A DNA stretch of 64,000 nucleotides from Alnus glutinosa (lineage: Eukaryota; Streptophyta; Magnoliopsida; Fagales; Betulaceae): assembly GCF_958979055.1 (NCBI RefSeq), contig NC_084886.1, positions 13,772,654-13,836,653 on the forward strand, given 5' to 3'. This document shows positions 1-11,483 of the stretch, piece after piece. A model generated the notes under the pieces. The model was not told the DNA's origin. It saw only the letters and a list, made by a program, of their open reading frames with translations, and did not search any database. The position numbers and the translations under genes are program-made. Each line of letters starts with the position of its first letter. Position 1 is the first letter of the stretch.

Positions 1-145
1 ATTATTTTCCGAAACTAAAGAAGCTCTTTTGGTCAAACCAAAAATATTTTTGGTTTGACTATTTTTTTGGGTCGCACAAAAAACTGAAAAAAATATGGAA
101 AACATTTTTCAGAAATATTTTACGCCAAAACAAAAGGAGCCTTAA
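1..145. mobile_element. Right end of a TIR (MITE-like) element
   Basis: This is the right-hand part of the short element seen whole at 35343-35900. It has the same run from the 'ttccgaaactaaagaag' segment to the terminal ACGCCAAAACAAAAGGAGCC. The left part is outside the window or lost. No coding capacity is seen. Confidence 0.5.
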
Positions 146-149
146 TTAA

Positions 150-2147
150 TATTGTCACGGACATTAATTGCTTATACTTTTCTGATAACTGCTTCAGGTT
201 TTGATTTTGATTTTGATTTTTTGCTTTTTGTTTAGGGGAGGGGGAGGTGGAAGCTTTTCCAACAGAGATGTTGATCTTAAAACTTGATTTTTCCTTTCAA
301 TTCCCAGATCCTAACTAATTACTTGCTGGATTTGGTTTTTGGAGTTGACGTCTTGATCTACTAATTAATTATCTCTTCAAAACTAATTTTCTAACTCTTA
401 ATTATTTTGATGTCTACTAAATCTCATTACTAATATTATGTCTACATCGCTGTTCACCCTAGCTACCAAGTCTAGAAAGGAAATGCCAGCAGAATTTTGT
501 TGACTACGTCCAGTTTAATCACACAAAGCCTCAACATTCTTTGGTTTTCTGGCCTAGCTTTTCGATCTATTTGCATGCTTCTTTGCTTAATTAGCTGTTT
601 TGAATATTTTTATAAACCTTAGTTTTATATTTTTCACATTCTCTTGCTGTTTTTCCCTTAAATTTTAGTTTTAGAAGGTGTTGCTCCACATATATATATA
701 TATATATATATATATAGAAGAACTTAACTATATTTTGTTCTGTTCACGAACTTGTTTATAATAATAATAATTATTATTTAAATTTCACGTTTTGTTTTAT
801 TTCTTTAGAAAATCAAGGCACTTGAAAGCAATAAGGAGAGGAAGCGTGGAGGAGACGATCACACTTAGGTCTATTATCTCCAGAGTTGAGTAGCAAGTTG
901 TCTAAGAAAGACAAGAAGAAGATCGATTACAACAGTTTTGAATGGTAATTTTGTTGCCGTTTTAATTAAATATCTCATATAATTGGTTTTATTTTATATA
1001 TGTGATGTGAGGTTTACAAATATTAATGTATGTATTTAGATTTTTATATATGTGACCAAAAATATTCTTTTTATGCTATCCGATGGATAAGCATGCATAT
1101 AAAGGGTGTATCATAATATTATATGATCATAATAAGGACCAAACAGCAACATCAGCATCTTAATCATGATGTGAATGTTCGTTGCTTCTGATCAAAGATT
1201 CCTTGATAAAACGGAGACGACTTGACTTGAAGTGATGAGATATTAAAACAAGTACCTATTACACCAGACTTTGATAGTCCAGTTTCGACGAAATTTCTGG
1301 CCATACATATGTTTGTCATCCCATAAATGATTCTGGAATTAATAATTGTCATGGACATTAATTAATGCTAAAAAAGAAAAAAGGTTTTCAAATTTTTTTC
1401 TTTTTTTGGGGGGTTGGGGGAATGGGAAGTGTTTTCCATTAAACATTGTTTCTCCTTTCAATTCCCAACTCCTGATTTACTTGGAAGCTGGTTTGGTTGT
1501 TTGAAATATTGGTGTCCTCACCTCTTAGGGTTCATTTATAAGAAAGTAAACAAATAAGAAAGACTTGTTATATTATAATCCAATCACGATGCAACTTCGA
1601 TAGGTGGTACCAAAGAATTAAAAACAAACAAATAGAAAGATTAAAAAAGAAAAAAAAGAAAGTCTTCATCTTAAAATCAATTCATTAATTGCCCCTTGAA
1701 ACACTCAACTTGCCTTGAAAGAGGCTTATTCGATTGGACATCTAGAGGACTTTGAAGAGGTAGACTAGAAGAGTCAGTCAATTTTTCTATTGACTTTGTG
1801 TATGACATATATGCCATCACATTTTTGGCATATATACCCAAATGTCCCTTCATTTTGGAGACGGAAACTTCCAAGCATGTTAGTCTTTTAATTCATATGA
1901 ATTGCCCCCAAGAATGTTGGAATATTCGGTCAAGCTCTTTGAATTATCGGTTTGCTTGGATTCTAACTAATCTTATGATGCAGTATCTCTATGTTGATGC
2001 AGCTTTTTGCTCAGCCAGACTGAATCATGTTGCCGGTAAAATAAGAAAAACACCGCCCGAGTGATGTTAGTCCTGAAAGAGTTTTAGATGATTCAGTCAA
2101 TTAATTTTAAGACAGAAGAAGACTAAATATAAAGTTGTTTGAAATAT
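150..2147 (+). repeat. Promoter-like tandem box A1
   Basis: First of five large repeat boxes (A1-A5) upstream of the two RLP genes. Each contains a leader-like stretch, a splice-acceptor-like TTTCTTTAG, an exon-like block (about 809-945 here), and near its right side the motif GAGACGACTTGACTTGAAG (about 1214), which also lies just upstream of both RLP TATA boxes. The exon-like block reads as a very basic peptide in A3 but is out of frame here, so it is not called coding. The right part (about 1560-2147) recurs only in A4. An (AT)n tract lies at 689-715. Inferred to be remnants of RLP upstream regions multiplied by unequal exchange. Confidence 0.6.
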
Positions 2148-2150
2148 TGG

Positions 2151-2880
2151 TGTTATAATAAAGATTTTGTGCATATTTATTATTTTATCCATGAGGATAA
2201 ATAAAGTTGGACCCGAATAACTTATAGAACGTTCATTCATAAAGCTTGACTATCCATAAAGTACTCATGTAAGGAGTGTTTTACATTGTGATACATGGAA
2301 GGAACGACTTAATTTTATAATGGTTTTACCGCCATGATTCATGTAAAACGTTTCCTATATGAGTTGGAGGATTTCATAAGAGATTGTCCAAACTAAAGAA
2401 CTTAATACCATAAGGTTATGTGTCATAAAGGCCAAGTAGGAGAATGTAAGATATTATTTCCTTATATGGCATTTATATCACATATTACGGCGTTTATTAT
2501 ATTGTTAATAAATAAACATAATATACGATATTACGGTTATGGTAATTTCTATTAATTTAGATTGTCATAATGGAATCGTTTAATTGATTTAAAATCAATT
2601 AATAATATTGTTTCCTTGATGGAAGGAACAATACGATATTTACTATATTTGAAGGTCCCTAACCTAACCTAACCTATAAATTAATAGCCCGTATACACCA
2701 TCAGTACGGCAATATAGTCATAGACATAGGTTAGAAGATCCCTCAGATAAAATTTTCTTATTCTTCAGACGGATCGAGGAAACGCTTGAACAAAGATGAC
2801 TAGAGATAAGCCTAGATCCTGTTTTATTTATTTCCGTTGCGCATGTTAGTTTGAGCATAAAATGTTTATATGTTGTAACA
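2151..2880 (+). mobile_element. Probable solo LTR (fossil), Copia-like
   Basis: A 730-bp block that begins TGTTATAATA and ends TTGTAACA, so it has TG...CA ends within a short inverted repeat. It carries a TATA-like signal at its centre-right. It is absent from the otherwise matching boxes and sits exactly between boxes A1 and A2. No internal region or second LTR is present, and the flanking bases do not form an obvious target duplication, which fits a solo LTR left by recombination. The Copia assignment is by general resemblance only. Old and non-coding. Confidence 0.4.
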
Positions 2881-2883
2881 ACC

Positions 2884-3891
2884 TCAACATATATTCTTTG
2901 GTTTTTCTGGCCTTTTCGATCTATTTGCATGCTTCTTTGCTTAATTAGCTGTTTTGAATATTTTTATAAACCTTTGCTTTTCTATTTTTCACATTCTCTT
3001 GCTGTTTTTCCCTTAAATTTTAGTTTTAGAAGGTGTTGCCCCACATATAGAAGAACTTAACTATATTTTGTTTTGTTCACGAACTTGTTTATAACAATAA
3101 TAATTTTTTAAATTTCACGTTTTGATTTATTTCTTTAGAAAATCAAGGCACTTGAAAGCAATAAGGGGAGGAAGCGTGGAGGAGACAATCACAAGAGGAT
3201 GTACGTGGACAAACACAGGGGTCGATCTCCAGAGTAGCAAGTTGTTTAAGAAAGACGAGAAGATGATTAAAAAAGTTTTGAATAGTAATTTTGTTGCCGT
3301 TTTAATTAAATATCTCATACATATAATTGGTTTTATTTTATATATGTGAGGTTTACAAATATTAATGTATGTATTTAGATTTTTATATATGTGACCAAAA
3401 ATATTCATTTTACTTTTTAGTATTCTTTTTATGCTATCCGATGGATAAGCATGCATATAAAGGGTGCATCATAATATTATATGATCATAATAAGGACCAA
3501 ACAGCAGCATCAGCATCATAATCATGATATGAATGTCCATTGCTTCTGATCAAAGATTCCTTTGATAAAACAGAGACGACTTGACTTGAAGTGATGAGAT
3601 AAAAACAAGTACGTACTACACCAGACTTCGATAGTTTTATAAGCTAGCGCAAAGGAAGAAGTGGTGGAGATTAGAAATTTAGGATAATCCAATTTCGACG
3701 AAATTTCTGGCCATACATATGTTTGTCATCCCATAAATGATTTTGGAATTAATTATTGTCATGGACATTAATTGCTTATACTTTTTTTTTTTTTTTTATA
3801 AAAAAAAACTGGGTTTCCAATTTTTTTTGGAAACATTGTTTCCCCCTTTCAATTTCCAACTCCCTATTTACTTGGAAGGTTTGATTATTGG
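2884..3891 (+). repeat. Promoter-like tandem box A2
   Basis: Second box, starting at the 'cctcaacat' leader segment. It includes the exon-like block (about 3140-3290) and the GAGACGACTTGACTTGAAG motif (about 3582). Its right edge is abrupt: at 3892 the sequence switches to AACGTATTTAACC, the terminus of a foldback element, and this is where homology with copy 2 (35254) begins. No coding gene is supported. Confidence 0.6.
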
Positions 3892-4080
3892 AACGTATTT
3901 AACCTTATATAAAAAGAAGTTTTTCGAAACTAAAATTAACAAAATCCTATTTACAATCGACTTTGTCACAAGAATGACTAAAGCGGAGTTTATTTTGACG
4001 TAAAATGTTTTCAGTTTAAATTATATTATTGAAAGATGATTTTAAAAAAAAAAAATGATTTTAGCTGAAAATGTTTTTTA

Positions 4081-5246
4081 TGCTCCGTTTGTTTCGACGT
4101 AAAATGATTTTCGTCGTAAAATGGTTTCAGGGAAGTCATTTTTCAGGAAACCATTTTCCGTCGAAAGTATTTTCTGGTGTTTGGCGCATACGGAAAATCT
4201 CAAATATTTTTTAATATTTTTATTCAATTATATTAACTTATAAAAATCAATTTTTATTCATAACATAAAAATATTAATGTAAAATAATATAAAAATTATC
4301 AATGACGAGATTCGGTTATTGACCGACAAGATTCTGACAATTTTTACCTAATTCCGGCTAATATAGCCAGAATTCGAGATAAATGCCGAAATTCGGACAA
4401 TTTCGTCGGAATCTGGGATAGCCGGATTCCGGCGAAAGTGGCCGGATTCCGGCCATCTGGCCGGATCTGGCCAGAGAGGCCGGATCCCGGCAGGCTGGCC
4501 GGATCTGGCCAGATCCGTCCGGCCAGCCAGCCGTTCTGGCCAGGGCCGGCCGGGAACCGGCCTCTCTGGCCAGGGCATGCCGGGATCCGGCCACTCTGGC
4601 CAGGGCCGGCCGGAATCCGGCTCTCTGGCCAGATCCGGCTAGATGGCCGGAATCCGGCCTTTCTGGCCAGATCCAGTCAGATGGCCGGAATTCGGCCGGT
4701 CTGGCCAGAGAGCCGGATTCTCGGCCGGTCTGGCCAGATCCGGCTAGAATCCGGCTCTCTGGCCAGATCCGGCCAGATGGCCGGAATCCGGCCTTTCTGG
4801 CCAGATCCGGTCAGATGGCCGGAATTCGGCCGGTCTGGCCAGATCCGGCCAGATGGCCGGAATCCGGCCGGTCTGCCAGATTCCGGTCAGATTGGTCGCC
4901 GGAATCTGGCTGACCGGAATCCGGCGAAGGTGGCCGGATTCCGTCGCCAGATTCCGGCGACATTAACCGAATGTTGTCGGTTTTCGAAACCGACAATATT
5001 TCGATGGTGGTCGGCTGCTTGAACGTGAAGGTCGACTGTGCCGTTTAAAATAAATCGACTGCGTCTGGCGTCTTCGGAAAACGATTTACACTTTTAAAAA
5101 GCGTAAATCATTTTCCGAAATTTACTAAGCATTTTTTGTCAAACAGAAATCATTTTCCGGTTGACTATTATTTTCGCCCCTACCAAACACCGGAAAATGC
5201 CGAAATCATTTTCCAGAAATCATTTTACGCCGAAACAAACGGAGCA
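4081..5246. mobile_element. Nested TIR element with GC-rich palindromic core
   Basis: The ends are perfect inverted repeats of TGCTCCGTTTGTTTCG and continue imperfectly for about 30 bp. Both sides are flanked by TTA, a likely 3-bp target duplication. The corresponding site in 35343-35900 is empty, so insertion is directly supported. The core (about 4430-4950) is sharply GC-rich in AT-rich surroundings and consists of irregular CCGGCC/CTGGCCAG-type repeats. These keep long reading frames open on both strands but show no domain. The 3-bp TTA duplication suggests a PIF/Harbinger relative; uncertain. Confidence 0.65.
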
Positions 5247-5368
5247 TTAGTGTTTGGCTTATATGAAAAATCAGTGATGAAGACGGCAGCTGGAGGCGGG
5301 CAACGACTTTCTACGATCTTCAATTGTGGTGTTTGGCAACTATCGGCAAAGACTGGGATTAATGAACT

Positions 5369-5371
<3 letters not shown>

Positions 5372-5441
<70 letters not shown>
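5372..5441. repeat. (AG)35 microsatellite
   Basis: A perfect AG dinucleotide run inside the right half of the outer TIR element. The matching site in the other copy (about 35578-35619) has a shorter GA run, so the tract has changed length since duplication. Confidence 0.95.
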
Positions 5442-5443
<2 letters not shown>

Positions 5444-5724
5444 TGAATACTCTGGGTTAAGACTCGAAAAATTGTTTATGATTTGATAAAAAAATAAAAA
5501 ATAAAAAATAAAAAATTTACACAGCTTAAAGACGGTTTTTCTGCTCAGTCGAAAATGTTTTATTGAATTTAAAAGTGAAAATTATTTTTTCCGAAACTAA
5601 AGAAGTTCTTTTGGTCAAACCAAAAATATTTTCGGTTTGACTATTATTTTCGGTCACACCAAAAACTGAAAAATATAGAAAACATTTTTCAAAAAATATT
5701 TTACGCCAAAACAAATGGAGCCGT

Positions 5725-7175
5725 AGTTAATATTGTCATGGACATTAACTGCTTATACTTTCATGATAACTGTTTTAGGTTTTGATTTTGATTTTAATTT
5801 TTTGCTTTTTGTTTAGGGGAGGGGGAGGTTGAAGCTTTTCCATCAGAGATCTTGATCTAATTAAAACTTGTTTTTTCTATTCAATTCCCAGATCCTAACT
5901 TACTTGCTGGATTTGGTTTTTGGAGTTGCCCTCTTGATCTGCTAATTAATTATCTCTCCACAACTAATTTTCTACTCTTAATCATTTTGGTGTCTACTAA
6001 ATCTCATTACTAATATTATGTCTACATCGTTGATCACCCTAGCTACTAAGTCTAGAAAGGAAATGCCAGCAGAATTTTGTTGACTACGTCCAGTTAATCA
6101 CACAAAGCCTCAACATTCTTCGGTTTTCTGGCCTTTTCGATCAATTTGCATGCTTCTTTGCTTAATTAGCTGTTTTGAATATTTTTATAAACCTTTGTTT
6201 TTATATTTTTCACATTCTCTTTCTGTTTTCCCTTAAATTTTAGTTTTCGAAGGTGTTGCCCCTCATATGGGGTCTCTTATAGGTCGAAGAACTTAACTAT
6301 ATTTTGTTTTGTTCACGACCTTGTTTATAATAATAATAATTTTTTAAATTTCACGTTTTGTTTTATTTCTTTAGAAAATCAAGGCACTTGAAAGCAATAA
6401 GGGGAGGAAGCGTGGAGGAGACGATCACAAGAGGATGCGGACAAACACAAGGGTCGATCTCCGGAGTAGCAAGTTGTCTAAGAAAGACGAGAAGATGATT
6501 ACAACAGTTTTGAATGGTAATTTTGTTGCCGTTTTAATTAAATAATTGGTTTTATTTTATATATGTGATGTGAGGTTTACAAATATTAATGTATGTATTT
6601 AGATTTTTATATATGTGACCAAAAATATTCTTTTTACTTTTTAGTATTCTTTTTATGCTATCCGATGGATAAGCATGCATATAAAGGGTGCATCATAGTA
6701 TTATATGATCATAATAAGGACCAAACAGCAGCATCAGCATCTTAATCATGATGTGAATGTTCGTTGCTTCTGATCAAAGATTCCTTGATAAAATGGAGAC
6801 GACTTGACTTGAAGTGCATGATGAGATAAAAACAAGTACCTACTATACCAGACTTTGATAGTTTTATAAGCTAGCACAAAGGAAGGAGTGGGTGGAGATT
6901 AGGAATTTAGGATAATCCAATTTCGACGAAATTTCTGGCCATACATATGTTTGTCATCCCATAAATGATTCTGGAATTAGTCATTGGCATGGACATTAAT
7001 TGCTTATACTTTTCAAACAAACAAAAAAAAAGTTATCAATTTTTTTTCTTTTTTTTGGGGGGGTAGGGGAATGGGAAGTGTTTTCCATTAAACATTGTTT
7101 CCTCCTTTCAATTCCCAACTCTTGATTTACTTGAAAGGTTTGGTTGTTGGAAATATTGGTGTCCTGACTTCTTAG
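5725..7175 (+). repeat. Promoter-like tandem box A3
   Basis: Third box, directly upstream of RLP copy 1. The exon-like block at about 6376-6516 follows TTTCTTTAG and is open here, encoding a very basic peptide (KIKALESNKGRKRGG...) before a GGTAATTTTG donor-like end. GAGACGACTTGACTTGAAG recurs at about 6796. The block resembles no protein I recognise. The box ends where the Tourist-like MITE of the RLP promoter begins. Confidence 0.6.
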
Positions 7176-7476
7176 GGCATGTTTGGATAACACATTTTTT
7201 TATTATATTTTATTATTTTTAGAAAACATGTTTGGATTGATTTTTGAAATTTAAATTCTACTCAAATTTTATTATAACTTTTTTTAGTTTTATCTTAGAT
7301 TTTTTAAACCATTCAAACATAATTTTAAAAAACAGATTTCTTCGGCATTCACAATTTTTTTATCCTCTTTGGAACTAATTTGAAAATTATTTCTTTAGAA
7401 AATGAAAGAATTCTTAAAACTTTTCAAGTACATATAACAGATAATAGTTTTTCGAAGGCTTTCTCAAAACGGGTCC
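7176..7476. mobile_element. Tourist-like MITE in RLP-1 promoter
   Basis: A 301-bp AT-rich element starting GGCATGTTTGG and ending CAAAACGGGTCC, flanked by TAG on both sides. The same insertion with the same flanks lies at 43185-43489 upstream of RLP-2, so it predates the duplication. Boxes A1 and A4 lack it at the corresponding point. Non-coding. Confidence 0.55.
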
Positions 7477-7722
7477 TAGTTTGGCTATGTCACGAACATC
7501 ACTATTCTACTTCTTCTTGGTCCCTTTAGGTTGGCCTGGTTTTATTAGAGCAATCAATGTCACGTAACTTTTCTTGAATTTTCTTCTCTTGGAGAAAGCC
7601 ATGTCACCACATAAATGATCATAACGCGACTGCTCAGTACTTCTAATGAAAGATTCCCTTGATATTACAGAGACGACTTGACTTGAAGTGACATTTTCAT
7701 GCACAACCCTTGCGGTTCAGTC

Positions 7723-7729
7723 TATAAAA
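7723..7729 (+). promoter_or_regulatory. TATA box of RLP-1
   Basis: TATAAAA lies about 70 bp upstream of the start codon in a segment shared with RLP-2. The repeated motif GAGACGACTTGACTTGAAG lies about 50 bp further upstream (about 7669). Position and conservation support a core promoter. Confidence 0.6.
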
Positions 7730-7797
7730 GCTCCTAACATTCACTTCCATGTATGCTTATCTAAGAGCTAAACAAATTAAATTCAGTACAACATATT

Positions 7798-10494
7798 ATG
7801 GGTTTCCCACCTTCTCTGCTTCCCTTTGTGCGCTTTTTTCTTTCAGTGTCCTTGTTTTATCTTATATTTGCTGGTTTCTTTTCTTCTGTGCAGTCACTGT
7901 GCCATGATGATGAGAGCTTCGCCTTGTTGAAATTCAAGGAAAGCTTTACCATCAATAAGTCTGCATCTGGTGATTCCTCCGCTTATCCAAAAGTTTCGCT
8001 GTGGAAGCCTGAAAGCGGCGATTGCTGCAGGTGGCGTGGTGTCAAGTGCAATGAGGACACGGGTCATGTGATCAGTCTCGACCTCAGTAGCAGCTGTCTT
8101 TATGGCTCTTTCAACTCCAATAGCAGTCTCTTTCAGCTTGTTCACCTTCAGAGCCTTAATCTTGCTGACAATGACTTTAATTCTTCTCGTATCCCAACTG
8201 GTTTTAGACAGCTTTCGAGGCTAACAGACCTCGATCTTTCTTTCTCTGTATTTTCTGGTCAGATCACTTCAGAAATTTTAGAACTCTCTAACTTAGTTTC
8301 CCTAAATCTCTCATTCAATCACGGATTGAAACTCCAAAAGCATGGCCTCAGAAGTATAGCTCAGAAGTTAACAAACTTGAAAGAACTACATCTTAGTAAG
8401 GTTGACATATCATCCCCTGTACCCAATATCTTGGCAAACTTATCTTCTTTAACATCTCTATTTCTACGAGGATGTGGTTTGCATGGTGAGTTTCCCACAA
8501 GAATTTTCCATCTACCCAATCTTTCGTTTCTTCATGTGGGAGATAATCCAAATCTCACTGGAAGTATGCCAGAATTTAACAGAAGCAGCCCCCTTGAATC
8601 ATTGGAACTCCCTGGGACGAGTTTCTCTGGTGAGCTACCGAATTCAATTGGTAACCTTGAGTCCTTAAAATATTTTTATGTTGATGATTGCAATTTCTCC
8701 GGGCCAATACCGTCTTCATTTGGTAACCTTACCCAACTAATCTCGCTAGAACTAGCGAAGAATAGGTTGCATGGTTCAATTCCACAGTCAATATCTAGGC
8801 TTGTGAATCTTGAAATACTCCGTCTAGGTTTTAATCACTTGAGTGGCACGGTGGAATTTGACTTGTTTCTGAAATTCAAAAACCTCAAGTGGCTCCAACT
8901 ATCCAACAACAATATTTCATTGCTTACAAAGCCAAGTACCAACGCAACTCTTCCAAAATTTGAAATTTTAACTCTAGCTTCCTGTGGCTTGATCGAGTTT
9001 CCAGACTTTCTAAGGAACCAAGATGAGTTGGAGGTTTTGGATCTTTCTGAAAACAAAATTCACGGCCAAATTCCAAAATGGATGTGGAATTTAAGTAAAG
9101 AAACTCTCTGGCCTTTAGAGCAAGATTTCAACTCTCTAACTGGTTTTGATCAACTTCCAGTTATTCTCCCTTGGACTAATCTACGTGTTTTGACGCTTCG
9201 TTCTAACAAGCTTCGAGGGCCGCTCCCAATCCCACCACCTTCTATATTTTCGTATTCGGTCTCAAACAACAAACTGACCGGAGAAGTCCCGCAATTGATT
9301 TGCAATCTAAGTTCAATTGCTTTTCTTGACGTGTCAAACAATTACTTGAGTGGCTTGCTTCCGCAATGTTTAGGCAACTTGAGTGATTCTCTCTCAGTTC
9401 TAGATCTACACGGAAATAACTTGCATGGAACTATTCCTGAAACATTCGCAAAAGGAAACAAATTGAAGATGATTGATTTTAGCCAAAATCAATTACAGGG
9501 GCGTCTACCAAGATCATTGGCCAATTGTACCATGCTTGAAGCTCTTAATTTGGGGCATAATCAGATGAATGATACTTTCCCTTTTTGGTTGGGCGTTCTT
9601 CCAAAGTTGAAGGTTCTCATTTTGCGATCTAATGGAATCTATGGTGCAATGGAAAATTTTAATAGCAATTTTGATTTCGCAAACATACACATTATTGACC
9701 TCTCAAATAATGACATTACTGGTAAGTTGCCCTCTCAATACTTCGAAAATTGGAAAGCCATGCAAATCCATGATGTTAAGGATTTAATGTATATGGAAGC
9801 AAATGGAAGTTTCTCAGTACCAAGAATCGGGTGGTTTGGCTCCTTCCCTTACTCAATGACATTTACTTACAAAGGCACAGAGAGGATATATGAAAAAATT
9901 ATAGATATCTTCATAGCTATTGATCTCTCAAATAATAGCTTTGAAGGAGAAATTCCAGAAGTTGTAGGGTCTCTAAAAGAACTTCAGGTGCTCAATCTTT
10001 CTAATAACTTTCTCACAGGTCCTATCCCTTCTTCCTTGGTGAACTTAACTAATCTAGAAGTATTGGACTTTGCTCAAAACAAGTTGTCTGGTGTGATCCC
10101 TTTGCAACTCGTGCAACTCACATTTCTCACATTCTTCAACATCTCCCATAATCATCTCATGGGACCTATACCACATGGGAATCAGTTTGACACATTCCCA
10201 AACAATTCGTTTAGTGGTAATTCCGAATTATGTGGAAGGCCTTTGTCAAAGAAATGTGAAAATTCAGAAGACTCACCGCCTTCACCTCCAACCTCTGAAA
10301 AGAATCAAAACTCATCATTTTTTTTGTTTAAATTCGGTTGGAAAGTAGTTGTTATGGGATATGGTTGTGCAATCATATTTGGACTTCATGTTGGGCAAAT
10401 TGTGTTCACAAAGAAGCATGATTTGGTTATGAAGACTTTTGCAATCGGCCAATCAACACGAAGAAGGGTGAATTTGAGAAGATACAGAAATTAG
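7798..10494 (+). CDS. LRR receptor-like protein, copy 1
   Basis: Intronless 898-aa protein of the Cf-9/HcrVf class. These are cell-surface receptors without a kinase; family members signal through the adaptor kinase SOBIR1 and co-receptor BAK1, often in immunity. In order: signal peptide (about 1-33), Cys-paired LRR N-cap (CHDDESFALLKFKESF ... CCRWRGVKC), a long LRR array with GxIP-type spacers, an island region (about 655-700), last LRRs, an acidic/Pro stretch (SEDSPPSPPTSEKNQ), one membrane span (about 850-870, Gly-spaced GYGCAIIFGLHVG), and a short basic tail ending RRRVNLRRYRN. One repeat has lost its core (ETLWPLEQDFNSL against ETLWYLDLSSNSL in copy 2). The start is chosen because it opens the signal peptide and is shared by both paralogs. 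The ligand is unknown. Confidence 0.93.
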   Translation: MGFPPSLLPFVRFFLSVSLFYLIFAGFFSSVQSLCHDDESFALLKFKESFTINKSASGDSSAYPKVSLWKPESGDCCRWRGVKCNEDTGHVISLDLSSSCLYGSFNSNSSLFQLVHLQSLNLADNDFNSSRIPTGFRQLSRLTDLDLSFSVFSGQITSEILELSNLVSLNLSFNHGLKLQKHGLRSIAQKLTNLKELHLSKVDISSPVPNILANLSSLTSLFLRGCGLHGEFPTRIFHLPNLSFLHVGDNPNLTGSMPEFNRSSPLESLELPGTSFSGELPNSIGNLESLKYFYVDDCNFSGPIPSSFGNLTQLISLELAKNRLHGSIPQSISRLVNLEILRLGFNHLSGTVEFDLFLKFKNLKWLQLSNNNISLLTKPSTNATLPKFEILTLASCGLIEFPDFLRNQDELEVLDLSENKIHGQIPKWMWNLSKETLWPLEQDFNSLTGFDQLPVILPWTNLRVLTLRSNKLRGPLPIPPPSIFSYSVSNNKLTGEVPQLICNLSSIAFLDVSNNYLSGLLPQCLGNLSDSLSVLDLHGNNLHGTIPETFAKGNKLKMIDFSQNQLQGRLPRSLANCTMLEALNLGHNQMNDTFPFWLGVLPKLKVLILRSNGIYGAMENFNSNFDFANIHIIDLSNNDITGKLPSQYFENWKAMQIHDVKDLMYMEANGSFSVPRIGWFGSFPYSMTFTYKGTERIYEKIIDIFIAIDLSNNSFEGEIPEVVGSLKELQVLNLSNNFLTGPIPSSLVNLTNLEVLDFAQNKLSGVIPLQLVQLTFLTFFNISHNHLMGPIPHGNQFDTFPNNSFSGNSELCGRPLSKKCENSEDSPPSPPTSEKNQNSSFFLFKFGWKVVVMGYGCAIIFGLHVGQIVFTKKHDLVMKTFAIGQSTRRRVNLRRYRN

Positions 10495-11483
10495 ATATAA
10501 GCAGCAAAGATGTTTCCTAGCCATTTAGCAGTAATAAATTGGCTTTCCTTTTTTTCTTTAGGAGTTTAGAGGGGTAATGGGTAACATGATTGTACTGGCC
10601 GGAAGGAATTGGTTGCCTCCACAAATATTATGAATGCATTAAGTTTATGTAGTACATTTTTCTCTTCTTTTTCTGGTCTAAGATAATCCATTTTTTATTT
10701 TTCAAAACAAATTAACAATAAGAACAAAAAAATTCTTACGAATTAAAACTAATATTGCCAATAACGATGTTAATTTTCCTGAGTTTCTTATATTGGACCG
10801 AGCTCTTGTCACTCATCGAAACTTGTTTCGACGAGGCCTTTAAGTATAATAACGGCCCAATATAAAGTAAACCATTTGATTTCCATATCTTCTGTGTGTT
10901 CGTGTGAGAGCTTCCAATTTGGAATACTAATAATTTGTAGTTTGTGGTTGTGGGGTTGTTCGTTATATGGGCAGTGTTTGGATAGTCAATATAACATGGG
11001 CTTTGGAAATTGGGTAAAACTAGGTTTTCTTCCTATTCTACTGTGCTTTAGTTTCAGCCCAATATATTTTCGATGATAACCTCCAAGATTTTAAGATATA
11101 AAATATTATATCTTAAAATATGACTTAAAATCTAATAATAATGTAAAAGAATAAATATAAATATTTATTAAAATATTTATTCATTAGTTTTATGAACTCT
11201 AATTTAATAAAATGGGAATTATATTAGATTCTAAAAATATTACTGTAATAAAAAATAGGCATGTTTAAATAATCAGTAAATTAATTGATATAATATTATT
11301 GATACAATAATATTATTCAATTAATATTGTAATATTTATTATTGTACAAAGTATATTATTTGGTGTAATATTATCTAGTAAACTAATATTATTAGTGTAT
11401 TAAGATTATGGAAGAAATAATATTAATTATGAAACAATATAGACCTCAAAATAATCTAAATAATAAGTCTGGTAAGATGGATT
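10495..11483. other. RLP-1 3' flank, AT-rich non-coding
   Basis: The first ~800 bp is collinear with 46695-47465 downstream of RLP-2 and should include the 3' UTR. From about 11080 the DNA is extremely AT-rich with short inverted repeats. No gene is seen. Confidence 0.6.

Larger units (their letters stand above)
3984..5724. mobile_element. Outer TIR element split by a nested one
   Basis: The left end reads GGAGTTTATTTTGACG and the right end ACGCCAAAACAAATGGAGCC, an imperfect terminal inverted repeat. The uninterrupted relative is 35343-35900 (about 560 bp). Here the same element is split by the insertion at 4081-5246. No transposase is seen; it is a non-autonomous MITE-like element whose superfamily is uncertain. 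Confidence 0.55.

Noticed and set aside
4438-5022. 194-codon open frame in GC-rich DNA
   Set aside because: It is made of CCGGCC-type repeats inside a TIR element; frames are open on both strands, with periodic translation and no domain.
5136-5486. 116-codon frame with an Arg-Glu run
   Set aside because: It reads through the (AG)35 microsatellite and transposon termini.
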